Assembly: GCA_902489955.1 (NCBI GenBank)
Contig: CABUBY010000009.1
Location: 1-28,295 of the forward strand
Direction of reading: 5' to 3'
DNA: 28,295 nucleotides
From: an uncultured Collinsella sp.
GTDB lineage: Bacteria; Actinomycetota; Coriobacteriia; Coriobacteriales; Coriobacteriaceae
Part shown: one piece after another, positions 15,422 through 23,240 of the stretch
Position numbering within the stretch: the first letter of the stretch is position 1
How the letters are laid out: the number at the start of each line of letters is the position of its first letter
Made by a program: the position numbers and the translations under genes
Notes under the pieces: model-generated
Seen by the model: only the letters and a program-made list of their open reading frames with translations
Told to the model about the DNA's origin: nothing
Database searches by the model: none

Positions 15422-15446
15422 TGCACATGCCTCCTTGGCATAGAAA

Positions 15447-15474
15447 AGGGGCGCTGTGCATAGACAGCGCCCCT
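15447..15474 (-). terminator. Riboswitch-linked attenuator terminator
   Basis: Eleven-base arms (AGGGGCGCTGT / ACAGCGCCCCT), 6-base loop, followed on the minus strand by a short T-run (15444-15447). It lies between the TPP aptamer and the thiM ribosome site, so TPP binding most likely stops transcription here. Confidence 0.8.
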
Positions 15475-15485
15475 GTAAAGGCGGC

Positions 15486-15577
15486 ATGCTCCCTACGCCA
15501 GCATTAACTGACAGGTTCAAAGGATTGGGCCCCATGCCCTCTCAGCCTTGTGGTTTGCACCGCCGGCACTCCCGCAT
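15486..15577 (-). ncRNA. TPP riboswitch (thi element)
   Basis: On the minus strand the conserved core segments are all present in order: GGGAGTGCC, GGCTGAGAGGGC, GAACCTGTCAGTTAATGC and GCGTAGGGA, closed by a P1 stem (ATGC / GCAT at the two ends). This is the standard thiamine pyrophosphate aptamer. It is followed by a terminator and then thiM, indicating repression of the thiM operon when TPP is abundant. Confidence 0.95.
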
Positions 15578-15604
15578 CGAATCTGTTGTTCCCTATACTA
15601 GCGC

Positions 15605-15639
15605 ACCTGCCAAATAGGGATAGGTTTATTTTGGCAGGT
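15605..15639 (+). repeat. 35-bp palindromic repeat, copy A
   Basis: Begins ACCTGCCAA and ends TTGGCAGGT (9-base inverted ends), with AGGGATAGGTTTAT inside. It matches copy B (15672-15706), read on the opposite strand, at 31 of 35 positions. Confidence 0.75.
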
Positions 15640-15671
15640 GGCAACAGGGGCGCTGCATTTTCCCAGATAAA

Positions 15672-15706
15672 ACCTGCCAAGATAAACCTGTCCCTTATTG
15701 GCAGGT
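15672..15706 (-). repeat. 35-bp palindromic repeat, copy B (inverted)
   Basis: Same 9-base inverted ends as copy A, opposite orientation, 32 bases away. The pair resembles a small REP/BIME-type unit between the divergent thiM leader and the HAD gene. Confidence 0.75.
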
Positions 15707-15746
15707 CGTTACAATAGACGGGATAAAGAATGACCGAGGGGACCTT

Positions 15747-16655
15747 ATGATCAAACTTGTGCTGACCGATATGGACGATACGCTGATTCCTGCTGGACAC
15801 GATGGCGCCAGCGACTGCGCCATCGAGGGCATTCATGCCATGCAGGCGGCGGGCCTGCATTTTGGCCCGGTTTCGGGTCGCCAGCCGTCCGCGATGAGCT
15901 GGATGTTCCGCAATCGCTCCGAGTGCTTCTCGACCGGTGCGTTCTGCAACGGCCAGGTCATGTTTGTCGACGGCGAGGTGGTAGCCTCGCGCGCAACTGA
16001 TAACGATGCCCTTATGCGCCTGGCCGACTACCTGGAGCAAGAGACCGACGATACCTATTTGAAGGTCTACCGTCTGGGTGATGACTTTTGGGACAACGAC
16101 GCCTATTGCGTGACAAGCGATCCCGAGCGTGTGCGTCGCGCCATGGAGTCAGGCGGCAACGCGTGGCTCAAGGGCGAAGAGGCTCCCTGTCGCCCTGTCG
16201 TTGACGATGCCCCGGTATACAAGGCGAATATCTGGAGTACCCGTTCGCGCGAGGAGCTCGTCGAGCTGCGCGAGCGTGTTGCCGCCGAGGTGCCGGAGCT
16301 CTCGCTCGTGTTTCCCAACAACCGCGTGCGCCTGTTCGACGTTCTTCCGACCGGCTGGGACAAGGGCTGTGCTGCGCTGGAGCTGGCGCGCGCTTTGGGC
16401 CTGACGCCCGACGAGGTGGCCGTATTCGGCGATTCCGATAACGATTTGCCCATGATCGATGCCGTTCCCAATTCCGTTGCAGTCGCCAATGCCAACGAGG
16501 CCGTCACGGCTGCCGCGCGCTGGCATATCGGCGCTGCGGCAGATGATGCGGTTGCCGGGGCTCTGCATCAGATTGCCGCCTGCGCCGCGACGGGGGAGAT
16601 GCCGTCGTTTATGCGTCAGATGGACGCGACGGGTTTCGACGTCACGAACGTCTAG
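15747..16655 (+). CDS. HAD-superfamily Cof-type phosphatase
   Basis: A 302-residue class IIB HAD hydrolase. Motif I is LTDMDDTLI with nucleophile D8 and acid/base D10; motif II is the serine of VSGRQ; motif III is the lysine of GWDKGCA; motif IV is VFGDSDNDLPMI. A large cap region lies between motifs II and III. Relatives dephosphorylate sugar phosphates, pyridoxal phosphate or FMN; the substrate cannot be assigned. ATG 15747 follows a GAGGGGA ribosome site. The stop TAG is part of the ribosome site of the LysR gene that begins 10 bases later, so the two are cotranscribed. Confidence 0.92.
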   Translation: MIKLVLTDMDDTLIPAGHDGASDCAIEGIHAMQAAGLHFGPVSGRQPSAMSWMFRNRSECFSTGAFCNGQVMFVDGEVVASRATDNDALMRLADYLEQETDDTYLKVYRLGDDFWDNDAYCVTSDPERVRRAMESGGNAWLKGEEAPCRPVVDDAPVYKANIWSTRSREELVELRERVAAEVPELSLVFPNNRVRLFDVLPTGWDKGCAALELARALGLTPDEVAVFGDSDNDLPMIDAVPNSVAVANANEAVTAAARWHIGAAADDAVAGALHQIAACAATGEMPSFMRQMDATGFDVTNV

Positions 16656-16665
16656 GGAGAAAGCC

Positions 16666-17562
16666 ATGAAGCTCCAGCAGCTCAGATATGTCGTCAAAGT
16701 TGCCGAATGCGGCAGTATCACCGAGGCCTCGCGCCGGCTCTTTGTGTCGCAGCCTTCGATTACCGCGTCAATTCGCGATCTCGAAAACGAGATGGGTGTA
16801 CACATCTTTGAGCGCACCAACAAGGGCGTCATTGTGTCCGAGGAAGGCGAGACCTTCTTGGGCTACGCGCGCCAGGTGCTCGACCAGGCCGACCTGCTCG
16901 AGGGCAAGTACAAAGGCACGTCCGAGCAGGTGCCGCACTTTAGTGTGAGCTGCCAGCATTATTCCTTTGCCGTTAATGCATTTGTCGATGTGATCCGCGA
17001 GTTCGATGCCGCGCGTTACGACTTTACCCTGCGCGAGGAGCAGACCCACGAGATTATCGAGGATGTCGCGCATATGAAAAGCGAACTGGGCATCCTGTAC
17101 TTATCCGAGCATAACCGCGAGGTCATCGAGCGCATGCTGGCGGCCAACGAACTCGTGTTCGAAGGACTCTTCTGCGCCACGCCGCATGTCTTCGTCTGCG
17201 CCGACCATCCGCTGGCGGACCGCTCCAGCGTGACGCTCGAGGATCTGGAAGACTACCCGTTCCTGTCCTACGAGCAGGGCAGCTACAACTCGTTTTACTA
17301 TTCCGAGGAGCTGACCTCGACGTTCGAGCGTCGCAAAAATATCCGTGTGCGCGACCGTGCGACGTTGTTCAATTTGGCCATGGGCCTCAACGGCTACACG
17401 GTGTGTTCGGGCGTGATCAGCCACGAGCTCAACGGGCCGGGTATTATCTCGATTCCGCTCGACGTGGACGAGTACATGGAGATTGGCATCATCACGCGCA
17501 AGAACACGACGCTCACGCGCTACGGTCGGGCCTATATCGACGCGATTCGTCAGCATATCTAG
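16666..17562 (+). CDS. LysR-family transcriptional regulator
   Basis: A 298-residue LTTR. The N-terminal winged helix-turn-helix is clear (MKLQQLRYVVKVAECGSITE, then SRRLFVSQPSITASIRDLE), followed by a linker helix and a periplasmic-binding-protein-like effector domain. ATG 16666 follows AGGGAGA at a spacing of about six bases; longer open reading upstream overlaps the HAD gene in another frame and is discarded. It is cotranscribed with the HAD gene and lies directly before a MetE-like gene whose upstream region has a T-N11-A dyad, the usual LTTR site, so control of that gene, perhaps in response to a sulfur or methionine intermediate, is a reasonable inference. Confidence 0.93.
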   Translation: MKLQQLRYVVKVAECGSITEASRRLFVSQPSITASIRDLENEMGVHIFERTNKGVIVSEEGETFLGYARQVLDQADLLEGKYKGTSEQVPHFSVSCQHYSFAVNAFVDVIREFDAARYDFTLREEQTHEIIEDVAHMKSELGILYLSEHNREVIERMLAANELVFEGLFCATPHVFVCADHPLADRSSVTLEDLEDYPFLSYEQGSYNSFYYSEELTSTFERRKNIRVRDRATLFNLAMGLNGYTVCSGVISHELNGPGIISIPLDVDEYMEIGIITRKNTTLTRYGRAYIDAIRQHI

Positions 17563-17609
17563 GATGCTGTGCTCCGCACGGTTCAAGTCTCTTTATGACA
17601 GTCCAGACT

Positions 17610-17630
17610 GATATAGGAAGTATCTATATC
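17610..17630. promoter_or_regulatory. Candidate LysR-type operator upstream of the MetE-like gene
   Basis: Perfect dyad GATATAG-N7-CTATATC that contains the T-N11-A signature of LysR-type regulators, about 88 bases before the start codon. A -10-like TATATT lies at 17646-17651 with no good -35, as expected for an activator-dependent promoter overlapping the dyad. Confidence 0.55.
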
Positions 17631-17717
17631 AAACTGTTATAAACGTATATTTTACGATGGCCATATGAACGCTCATACTCTGTCCCAGTAAAGCAACCAA
17701 TGCAAAAGGAGATATCT

Positions 17718-18851
17718 ATGAGCACTTCGATTCAACCGAACGCGCCGTTTCGTGCCGATATCGTCGGCAGTTTTCTTCGTCCGCAGGCTGTAAAGGACGC
17801 CCATGCCGCCTATGTCGCGGGTAAACTCGACGCTTCCGGCCTTAAGGCCGTCGAGGACGAGGCCATCCGCGACTTAGTGGCCAAGCAGAAGGCTGCCGGC
17901 TTGCAGGTGATTACCGATGGCGAGTTCCGCCGCAGCTACTGGCACCTCGATTTTATGTGGGGACTCAACGGCATTGAGCGCCGTACCTCACGCACGGGTT
18001 ATATGTTCCATGACGAGGAGACGACGGCCGACACCGCTGTGGTTACCGGTCCCATTAGCGGCGAGAACCACCCGTTCGTCGAGCATTTTAAGTTCGTCAA
18101 GGCGCTTGAGGGAGAGGGCCACGTTGCACGCCAGACCATCCCGGCGCCTATCCAGACGTTCTCTGAGGTTACGCTCGATCGCTGCGACGGCCAGCAGGAG
18201 AGCCTGCGTGCCGTCTATAAGACCGACGAGGAACTTGCCGACGCCATTGCAGCCGCTTATCGCACGGTGATCGCCGACCTGTACGCAGCAGGCTGCCGCA
18301 ACATCCAGTTTGATGACTGCACCTGGGGCATCTACTGCGATACCGATTTTGTCGCCAAAACCGGCATGAGCCCGGTCGACCTGCAAAAGGTAAGCGAGCT
18401 GGGCGTGGCGCTCAACAACGCCGCCATCGAGGGCAAGCCCGACGATCTGGTCATCAACACGCACGTGTGCCGCGGCAACTATCACTCCACGTATGCCTTC
18501 GAGGGCGGTTACGATCCCATTGCACCGTACCTGTTTGCGCACGAGGATGTCGACGCGTTCTACCTTGAGTTCGATACGCCGCGCGCCGGTGGCTTTGAGC
18601 CGCTCAAGTATGTTGCTCCCGGCAAGAAGGTCGTGCTGGGACTGGTCACTACAAAGGCGGCTGAGCTTGAGGACGAAGATGTTATCGTCGAGCGCATCCG
18701 CGAAGCCGCAAAGTACGTGCCGCTCGAGAACCTGTACCTGTCGCCCCAGTGCGGTTTTGCCAGCTGCGAGATTGGCAACAAGCTGACCGAGGACGAACAG
18801 TGGGCAAAGATCGCGCTGGTCAAGCGCATTGCTGAGCGCGTTTGGAAGTAG
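17718..18851 (+). CDS. Short MetE-like cobalamin-independent methyltransferase (YxjG/YxjH type)
   Basis: A 377-residue protein equivalent to the catalytic C-terminal barrel of cobalamin-independent methionine synthase, without the N-terminal half of full MetE (about 750 residues). The zinc ligands are in place: H249 and C251 in THVCRGN, E284 in YLEFDT and C345 in SPQCGF. N-terminal IVGSFLRP and DGEFRRSYWHLDF are typical of the YxjG-like group. It probably transfers a methyl group to homocysteine, but the donor in this group is not settled. ATG 17718 is chosen because AAAAGGAG lies six bases upstream; an in-frame ATG at 17700 would include it. No SAM riboswitch or T-box was seen; a LysR-type dyad upstream suggests control by the preceding LysR gene. 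Confidence 0.9.
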   Translation: MSTSIQPNAPFRADIVGSFLRPQAVKDAHAAYVAGKLDASGLKAVEDEAIRDLVAKQKAAGLQVITDGEFRRSYWHLDFMWGLNGIERRTSRTGYMFHDEETTADTAVVTGPISGENHPFVEHFKFVKALEGEGHVARQTIPAPIQTFSEVTLDRCDGQQESLRAVYKTDEELADAIAAAYRTVIADLYAAGCRNIQFDDCTWGIYCDTDFVAKTGMSPVDLQKVSELGVALNNAAIEGKPDDLVINTHVCRGNYHSTYAFEGGYDPIAPYLFAHEDVDAFYLEFDTPRAGGFEPLKYVAPGKKVVLGLVTTKAAELEDEDVIVERIREAAKYVPLENLYLSPQCGFASCEIGNKLTEDEQWAKIALVKRIAERVWK

Positions 18852-18974
18852 CGCTACCGTTTGCAGGTGACGGCGGGTGCGAGACATGGCGTATCACGTA
18901 CAATGGTTCGGATCGTATCGTTCGGGCAGGTTATCCGATATGCCTGATCGCCCTTCCATCATGAAAGGACTTCC

Positions 18975-20309
18975 ATGTCCCAATCCTCGACGCCCGCCGT
19001 CACCGATGCCATCTACGATGCATCGTCGCTCGGCCGCCCGCGCATGTTTGTGTTGGGTTTGCAACACATGTTTGCGATGTTCGGAGCCACGGTGCTCGTG
19101 CCTGTGCTCACCGGCCTTTCCGTTTCGGCGACGCTTCTGTTCGCCGGCATCGGCACGCTGCTGTTTCATTTTCTATCGCGCGGTAAGGTGCCCGCGTTTC
19201 TGGGCTCGTCGTTTGCCTTTATCGCGGGTTATGCCGCCATTGCACCCAACGGCGAGGCCGAGCTTTTGCCCTACGCCTGCCTGGGCGTTGCCTGCGCCGG
19301 CCTGCTCTATCCGGTGCTGGCGGCGCTGTTCCGCGCATTTGGCGCCAAGCGTGTCATGCGCTTCTTTCCGCCGGTGGTGACCGGCCCCATCGTCATTTCC
19401 ATCGGCCTGATCCTGGCGAGCTCTGCCATTGCCAACTGCCAGACCAACTGGCTTGTTGCCGTTGTCGCTGTGGCCGTGATCGTCATCTGCAACATCTGGG
19501 GCCGCGGCATGGTCAAGATCGTGCCGATTTTGCTGGGCGTTGTGGTGAGCTATGCTGTCGCGGCGGTGCTGGGCGAGGTTGATTTTTCGGGCGTTGCCGC
19601 CGCTCCGTGGGTCGGTCTGCCCATCGTGTGGGACAACACCGTGTTTGCGCTCTTTGGCCCGCAGTTCGATAGCGGTCTTGCCACGACGGCTATCATCACC
19701 ATCATGCCGCTGGCCTTTGCGACCATGATTGAGCACATTGGCGATATCTCCGCCATTGGCTCTACCTGCGAACGCAATTACATTGCCGATCCCGGTCTGC
19801 ACCGTACCCTGCTCGGCGATGGCCTGGCGACCATCTTGGCGTCGCTCTTTGGCGCTCCGGCCAACACCACGTATGGCGAGAACACCGGCGTGCTTGCGCT
19901 TACGCGTGTGTTCGACCCGCGTGTGATTCGCATTGCCGCCTGCTGCGCCATCGTGCTTTCGTTCTGCCCCAAGTTTGCTGCTGTAATCGCTGCTATGCCG
20001 GCGTGCGTTATCGGCGGTGTGTCACTCGTGCTCTACGGCATGATCAGCGCCGTTGGCGTGCGTAACCTCATCGAGAACCAGGTTGATTTCCAGAACAACC
20101 GCAACGTGCTGGTGGCGGCTCTGGTGCTCGTGCTTTCGCTCGGCATTGCCTACAGTACCGCCGGTGCCATCGTTCTGGAGCTGGGCGGCGTGACGATTTC
20201 GCTTTCGGGCCTTGCCGTGGGCTCGCTGGTGGGCATTGTGCTCAACGCCATCCTGCCCGGTAATGACTTTGAGTTCGATACTTCCGAGCTTGAGGAGACT
20301 GCTGAATAG
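18975..20309 (+). CDS. uraA: Uracil/xanthine permease, NCS2 family
   Basis: A 444-residue inner-membrane transporter with about 14 hydrophobic segments. The NCS2 signatures are clear: QHMFAMFGATVLVP in the first helix, EHIGDISAIG and NTTYGENTGVLALT, which carry the two substrate-binding glutamates of UraA-type carriers. Uracil uptake by proton symport is the most likely role; xanthine is possible. ATG 18975 follows GAAAGGA. The 123-base upstream region shows a TACAAT that could be a -10 but no PyrR-type attenuator was recognised. A strong bidirectional terminator follows. A second nucleobase carrier, of the AzgA type, lies 3 kb away. Confidence 0.92.
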   Translation: MSQSSTPAVTDAIYDASSLGRPRMFVLGLQHMFAMFGATVLVPVLTGLSVSATLLFAGIGTLLFHFLSRGKVPAFLGSSFAFIAGYAAIAPNGEAELLPYACLGVACAGLLYPVLAALFRAFGAKRVMRFFPPVVTGPIVISIGLILASSAIANCQTNWLVAVVAVAVIVICNIWGRGMVKIVPILLGVVVSYAVAAVLGEVDFSGVAAAPWVGLPIVWDNTVFALFGPQFDSGLATTAIITIMPLAFATMIEHIGDISAIGSTCERNYIADPGLHRTLLGDGLATILASLFGAPANTTYGENTGVLALTRVFDPRVIRIAACCAIVLSFCPKFAAVIAAMPACVIGGVSLVLYGMISAVGVRNLIENQVDFQNNRNVLVAALVLVLSLGIAYSTAGAIVLELGGVTISLSGLAVGSLVGIVLNAILPGNDFEFDTSELEETAE

Positions 20310-20326
20310 TAGCTGCGTTCAGCCAA

Positions 20327-20374
20327 ATTAAAAATGGCGTCCATGCGTATGTACGCGTGGACGCCATTTTTAAT
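20327..20374. terminator. Bidirectional terminator between uraA and the esterase gene
   Basis: Perfect 17-base arms (ATTAAAAATGGCGTCCA / TGGACGCCATTTTTAAT) around a 14-base loop, with T-runs at the end of the stem on both strands. The esterase stop codon (20370-20372) is inside the right arm. Confidence 0.85.
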
Positions 20375-21035
20375 GCGTCAGTATCCAGTGGATGCCGCGC
20401 GCCATGCGCAGGTCAGTTTGGGCAAAGTGATTGCCGGGGTTGAGCTCCAGCGTTGTTGGAATGTCACGCTCGATAAACAGCTCTTCCATCGCACGCGTAT
20501 CGTCGAGTACGTGCCGCATCATGCGGTTGGGCGTCTTGGTTTCCTTTTTACCGAGCGACAGATAGGCGGCGTCGGGCGTGGCTGTCATCGTGCGCTCGCG
20601 CGCGTAGTCGATAAAGCCGGGGAACCACAGCGACCCCGATGCACTTGCCGCGCGCTCAAAGACATCTGTTTGCCAAAGTGCCCACAGTGAAAAAAGACCC
20701 GCCAACGAGTAGCCGGCAATGCCGCGCCAGGCGGGCGGTTGCGGGAGCGATGATTCGGCCTGGGGGATTATCTGCTTCAACAACTCGTCAAGAAAACCAG
20801 CAGCCTGTCCGCCAAAGGGCTCGGCATCTCGTATAGTTCCGTCGCATTCCCAGGGGCTCAGCTCGCGATTCCAATCGAGCCCTCCAATGGCGACAAGGGC
20901 GAATGGCGGGCAGTCGAGCTCTCGGCAGCGCTCGTAGACTTCACTACCGTCGCCCATAACCACAGGGAGATAGATGACGGGCGTACCTTCTGCACACTCT
21001 GAATAAACGGTTATCTGCTTCTGATGCACTTCCAA
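20370..21035 (-). CDS. Alpha/beta-hydrolase esterase (Fes/IroE-like)
   Basis: About 221 residues in the alpha/beta-hydrolase fold. The nucleophile elbow is GYSLAG, and the late PGNHF carries the probable catalytic histidine; between them are SASGSLWFPGF and YLSLGKKE, as in the enterochelin-esterase/IroE-like group. Siderophore hydrolysis is one possibility, but no siderophore genes are nearby, so only a general esterase is claimed. The start is uncertain: I prefer TTG 21035 (MEVHQKQITVYS), preceded by GAGAGAAG; GTG 21083 would add 16 unremarkable residues and has no ribosome site. Its stop lies in the shared terminator with uraA. Confidence 0.8.
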   Translation of the reverse strand: MEVHQKQITVYSECAEGTPVIYLPVVMGDGSEVYERCRELDCPPFALVAIGGLDWNRELSPWECDGTIRDAEPFGGQAAGFLDELLKQIIPQAESSLPQPPAWRGIAGYSLAGLFSLWALWQTDVFERAASASGSLWFPGFIDYARERTMTATPDAAYLSLGKKETKTPNRMMRHVLDDTRAMEELFIERDIPTTLELNPGNHFAQTDLRMARGIHWILTH

Positions 21036-21149
21036 GGCAGGCTTCTCTCGGCGTTGTGATATCGACGGCCCCCATTGTCGCACGCCGGCTCATGCAGGTT
21101 GGGCTAGACCAAAGACAATCTCGTGCATACCCTGCGGACGCATATGGAA

Positions 21150-21185
21150 AACGCCACCGCCGGAGGGGAGCTCGGCGGTGGCGTT
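21150..21185 (-). terminator. Terminator of the surface-protein gene
   Basis: Perfect 12-base arms (AACGCCACCGCC / GGCGGTGGCGTT) with a 12-base loop; on the minus strand the stem runs into GTTTTCC. It lies about 60 bases past the surface-protein stop. Confidence 0.75.
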
Positions 21186-21242
21186 GTTAAACGGTGCTGG
21201 GACTCGGGGCCTTCGCGGGAGCTGCCATGTGCGCAGAGGCGT

Positions 21243-23033
21243 CTAAGAGCGCTTGCGGCTCGCCATGGTGCCTGCGGCGATAGCGGCTGTTCCCGCAAGG
21301 ACGGTTGCCACGATGGCCGCACCCGAGGTGTCGCCGGTTGCCGCGAGCACGCCGGTAGTCTTGGCTTTCGTGATTGAAGCCGCAACGGCCTTGGTCGGCT
21401 TTGAGCCCTCAGGCTTGGGGTTCTGCTTGGACTCCGCGGGCTTGCTTTCTGCGGGCTTGGTCTCGTCGGGCTTGGGGTCTTCCGGCTTGGCTACCTCGGG
21501 AGGTGCGATGACCATGCTCTTGGCGACAGCTTCGTTATAGGGGGAGTCGATCACAGCGTCGCCCGTGCCGATGGCTTGGCCTGCCTCGTAGATGCCGTCA
21601 CGGAGCTTGCGATAGTCAATGACCTTGCCGCCTTCGGGCGTCTGGATGGCGGCGTTCTCAATCTTGATGGTGCCGATTGTCTTGCCGTCAGCGCTCATGG
21701 CACGGGCAAAGATTGCCGCTGTATCTCCTTCGGCCGTTACCTTGCTGCGGATGATCGAGATGACTGCGGGTGTGACGCCCTCGCTGGTCTGGGCGATGAT
21801 GCCGATGTTCTCGCCTTGGGGCTCGGGGCTCGTCTCACCATCTTGGTTTTCGCTGTAGGGGATGGGGCCGTCGCCGTTCTCGACATAGCGGGCTATGGCC
21901 TTGACAACGGAGTCGCTGATGTAGATGTGGCCACCCTCCTCGTTGGGTCGATCGTTTCTGATGGAGAATGCAGCCGAAACCTCGCCTTCCGCAAACGCGT
22001 CCACGGTGGAGCCGTTCTTGACGACGATATCGTCTTGGTAGGTGAAGAGGGCAATGGCGTCACCGTATCTGCCTTTACTTGCGCGGACTGTCACGTTTGC
22101 ATGATCGAGTGTGATGCCCTTGTGGGCATAGACGCCATATTCAACACCGTTTGCGTTGAGGGAGGCGTTTGTGGCTGCGAGGCTGCCCTTGGCCTCGACG
22201 GCGGCGTCTTTCTCGGAGCTCGCCTTGACCTGGCTGCCGTCCGAGATATTGATGTTGCCGCCGCTCCAAATGGCCTCACCATCGGCTGAGCTTGCCTCGA
22301 CTGTGCCGCCACCCTTGATGGTGAGGTTCTTGTCGGTTCCGATACCCTTGTCCTTGGTAGCCCTGGCGGTGACGGCCCCGCTGTCGTCAATCGTGATATT
22401 GCCGTTTGCCCTGATGCCATCCGATACGCCCGTGGCGTTGACGTTGCCCGAACCTTTGATAGCGAGATCGCCCTCGGCGTCGATGGCATCAAACCCAGCG
22501 CTCGTGGCGTTGACGGATCCGGCTCCGTCGATGTTGATATTACCCGTGGAGAGGATAGCGTCCTCAGTAGATGTCACGCTGAGCGTGCTGCCCGCGTCGC
22601 CTTGGATATTGAGCTCGGCGTTCTCATTCTTGCCATGAGAAGCCTTGATGCCTTCGATCCAGTCGGCAGTGACGATGTTGTTTCCCGAGTAATTCACGTT
22701 GAGCTTGCCTGCGGCCTGGATCTCGCCGCCGTTATAGTTGTTGAGCTTCAAGTCGTCGGCGCCGTCCCACGACCAGGTGCCGGTCTCGTCGCCCGCCGCA
22801 GTGCCGGCGTTGTATTTGGTTTCGCCGACCTTGACCCATTCCGCCGCGAGCGAGACGCTCGGCATGAGCAGCGAGCTCACCGTGAGCGCGCACACGGCGC
22901 CTACGACGATGCGGCGCGTCACGCGGCGCCAGCTGCCGTGCGCGAGTCCTATGCGACGGCGAACGTCGGGTTCGGCAACATGGGTTCCGGCGGTAGTGTC
23001 ATTGCGTTTGGGGGTCGTGAACAAGGCGGCCAT
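21243..23033 (-). CDS. Cell-wall-anchored beta-helix surface protein with LAATG sorting signal
   Basis: A 596-residue exported protein. A long arginine-rich n-region (1-41) is followed by a hydrophobic core (about 42-57) and probable cleavage near SLA-AEW (62-66). The body carries repeats of about 23-24 residues of the form DAIxxxGNINIDGxGSVNA, at least six in a row, which predicts a right-handed beta helix like that of Cthe_2159-type carbohydrate-binding proteins. A Pro/Lys/Glu-rich stalk (PKPDETKPAESKPAESK) then leads to LAATG (563-567), a hydrophobic stretch and a final RKRS: a sorting signal of the LAxTG type used by class E sortases. ATG 23033 is chosen from GGGAG six bases upstream; two in-frame ATGs just upstream are possible. 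The ligand is unknown; adhesion or glycan binding is inferred. No sortase gene is nearby. Confidence 0.88.
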   Translation of the reverse strand: MAALFTTPKRNDTTAGTHVAEPDVRRRIGLAHGSWRRVTRRIVVGAVCALTVSSLLMPSVSLAAEWVKVGETKYNAGTAAGDETGTWSWDGADDLKLNNYNGGEIQAAGKLNVNYSGNNIVTADWIEGIKASHGKNENAELNIQGDAGSTLSVTSTEDAILSTGNINIDGAGSVNATSAGFDAIDAEGDLAIKGSGNVNATGVSDGIRANGNITIDDSGAVTARATKDKGIGTDKNLTIKGGGTVEASSADGEAIWSGGNINISDGSQVKASSEKDAAVEAKGSLAATNASLNANGVEYGVYAHKGITLDHANVTVRASKGRYGDAIALFTYQDDIVVKNGSTVDAFAEGEVSAAFSIRNDRPNEEGGHIYISDSVVKAIARYVENGDGPIPYSENQDGETSPEPQGENIGIIAQTSEGVTPAVISIIRSKVTAEGDTAAIFARAMSADGKTIGTIKIENAAIQTPEGGKVIDYRKLRDGIYEAGQAIGTGDAVIDSPYNEAVAKSMVIAPPEVAKPEDPKPDETKPAESKPAESKQNPKPEGSKPTKAVAASITKAKTTGVLAATGDTSGAAIVATVLAGTAAIAAGTMASRKRS

Positions 23034-23179
23034 GGTTACTCCCATCCTCATAGGGCCTATGCGATTACGCCCAGCATATCTGCAGGATGTAGCCGGCGGT
23101 AGTGCCGCTTGGAGGGCAAAATGTCCAAAACTTGGGAGGCAATACATCGCGCGTCCGTGCGGTGCCTGGCTTTAAAAGC

Positions 23180-23214
23180 AAAGCGCGGAGCCGCTCGATG
23201 CGACTCCGCGCTTT
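23180..23214 (-). terminator. Terminator of the AzgA-type permease gene
   Basis: Perfect 11-base arms (AAAGCGCGGAG / CTCCGCGCTTT) with a 13-base loop, followed on the minus strand by GCTTTTAAA. It lies 26 bases past the permease stop. Confidence 0.8.
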
Positions 23215-23240
23215 GGTGTTCTGCTTTGGCAGCTTTGCCG

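Noticed and set aside
15422..15535. N-terminal extension of thiM through the upstream leader
   Set aside because: The extension is the TPP aptamer and terminator read as protein; AAGGAGG places the start at GTG 15421.
17563..17717. SAM riboswitch or T-box before the MetE-like gene
   Set aside because: No S-box core or T-box sequence, and the space is taken by a dyad and AT-rich promoter-like sequence.
20370..21083. Iron-siderophore esterase role for the alpha/beta hydrolase
   Set aside because: The fold resembles Fes/IroE, but no siderophore synthesis or uptake genes are nearby, so only a general esterase is called.
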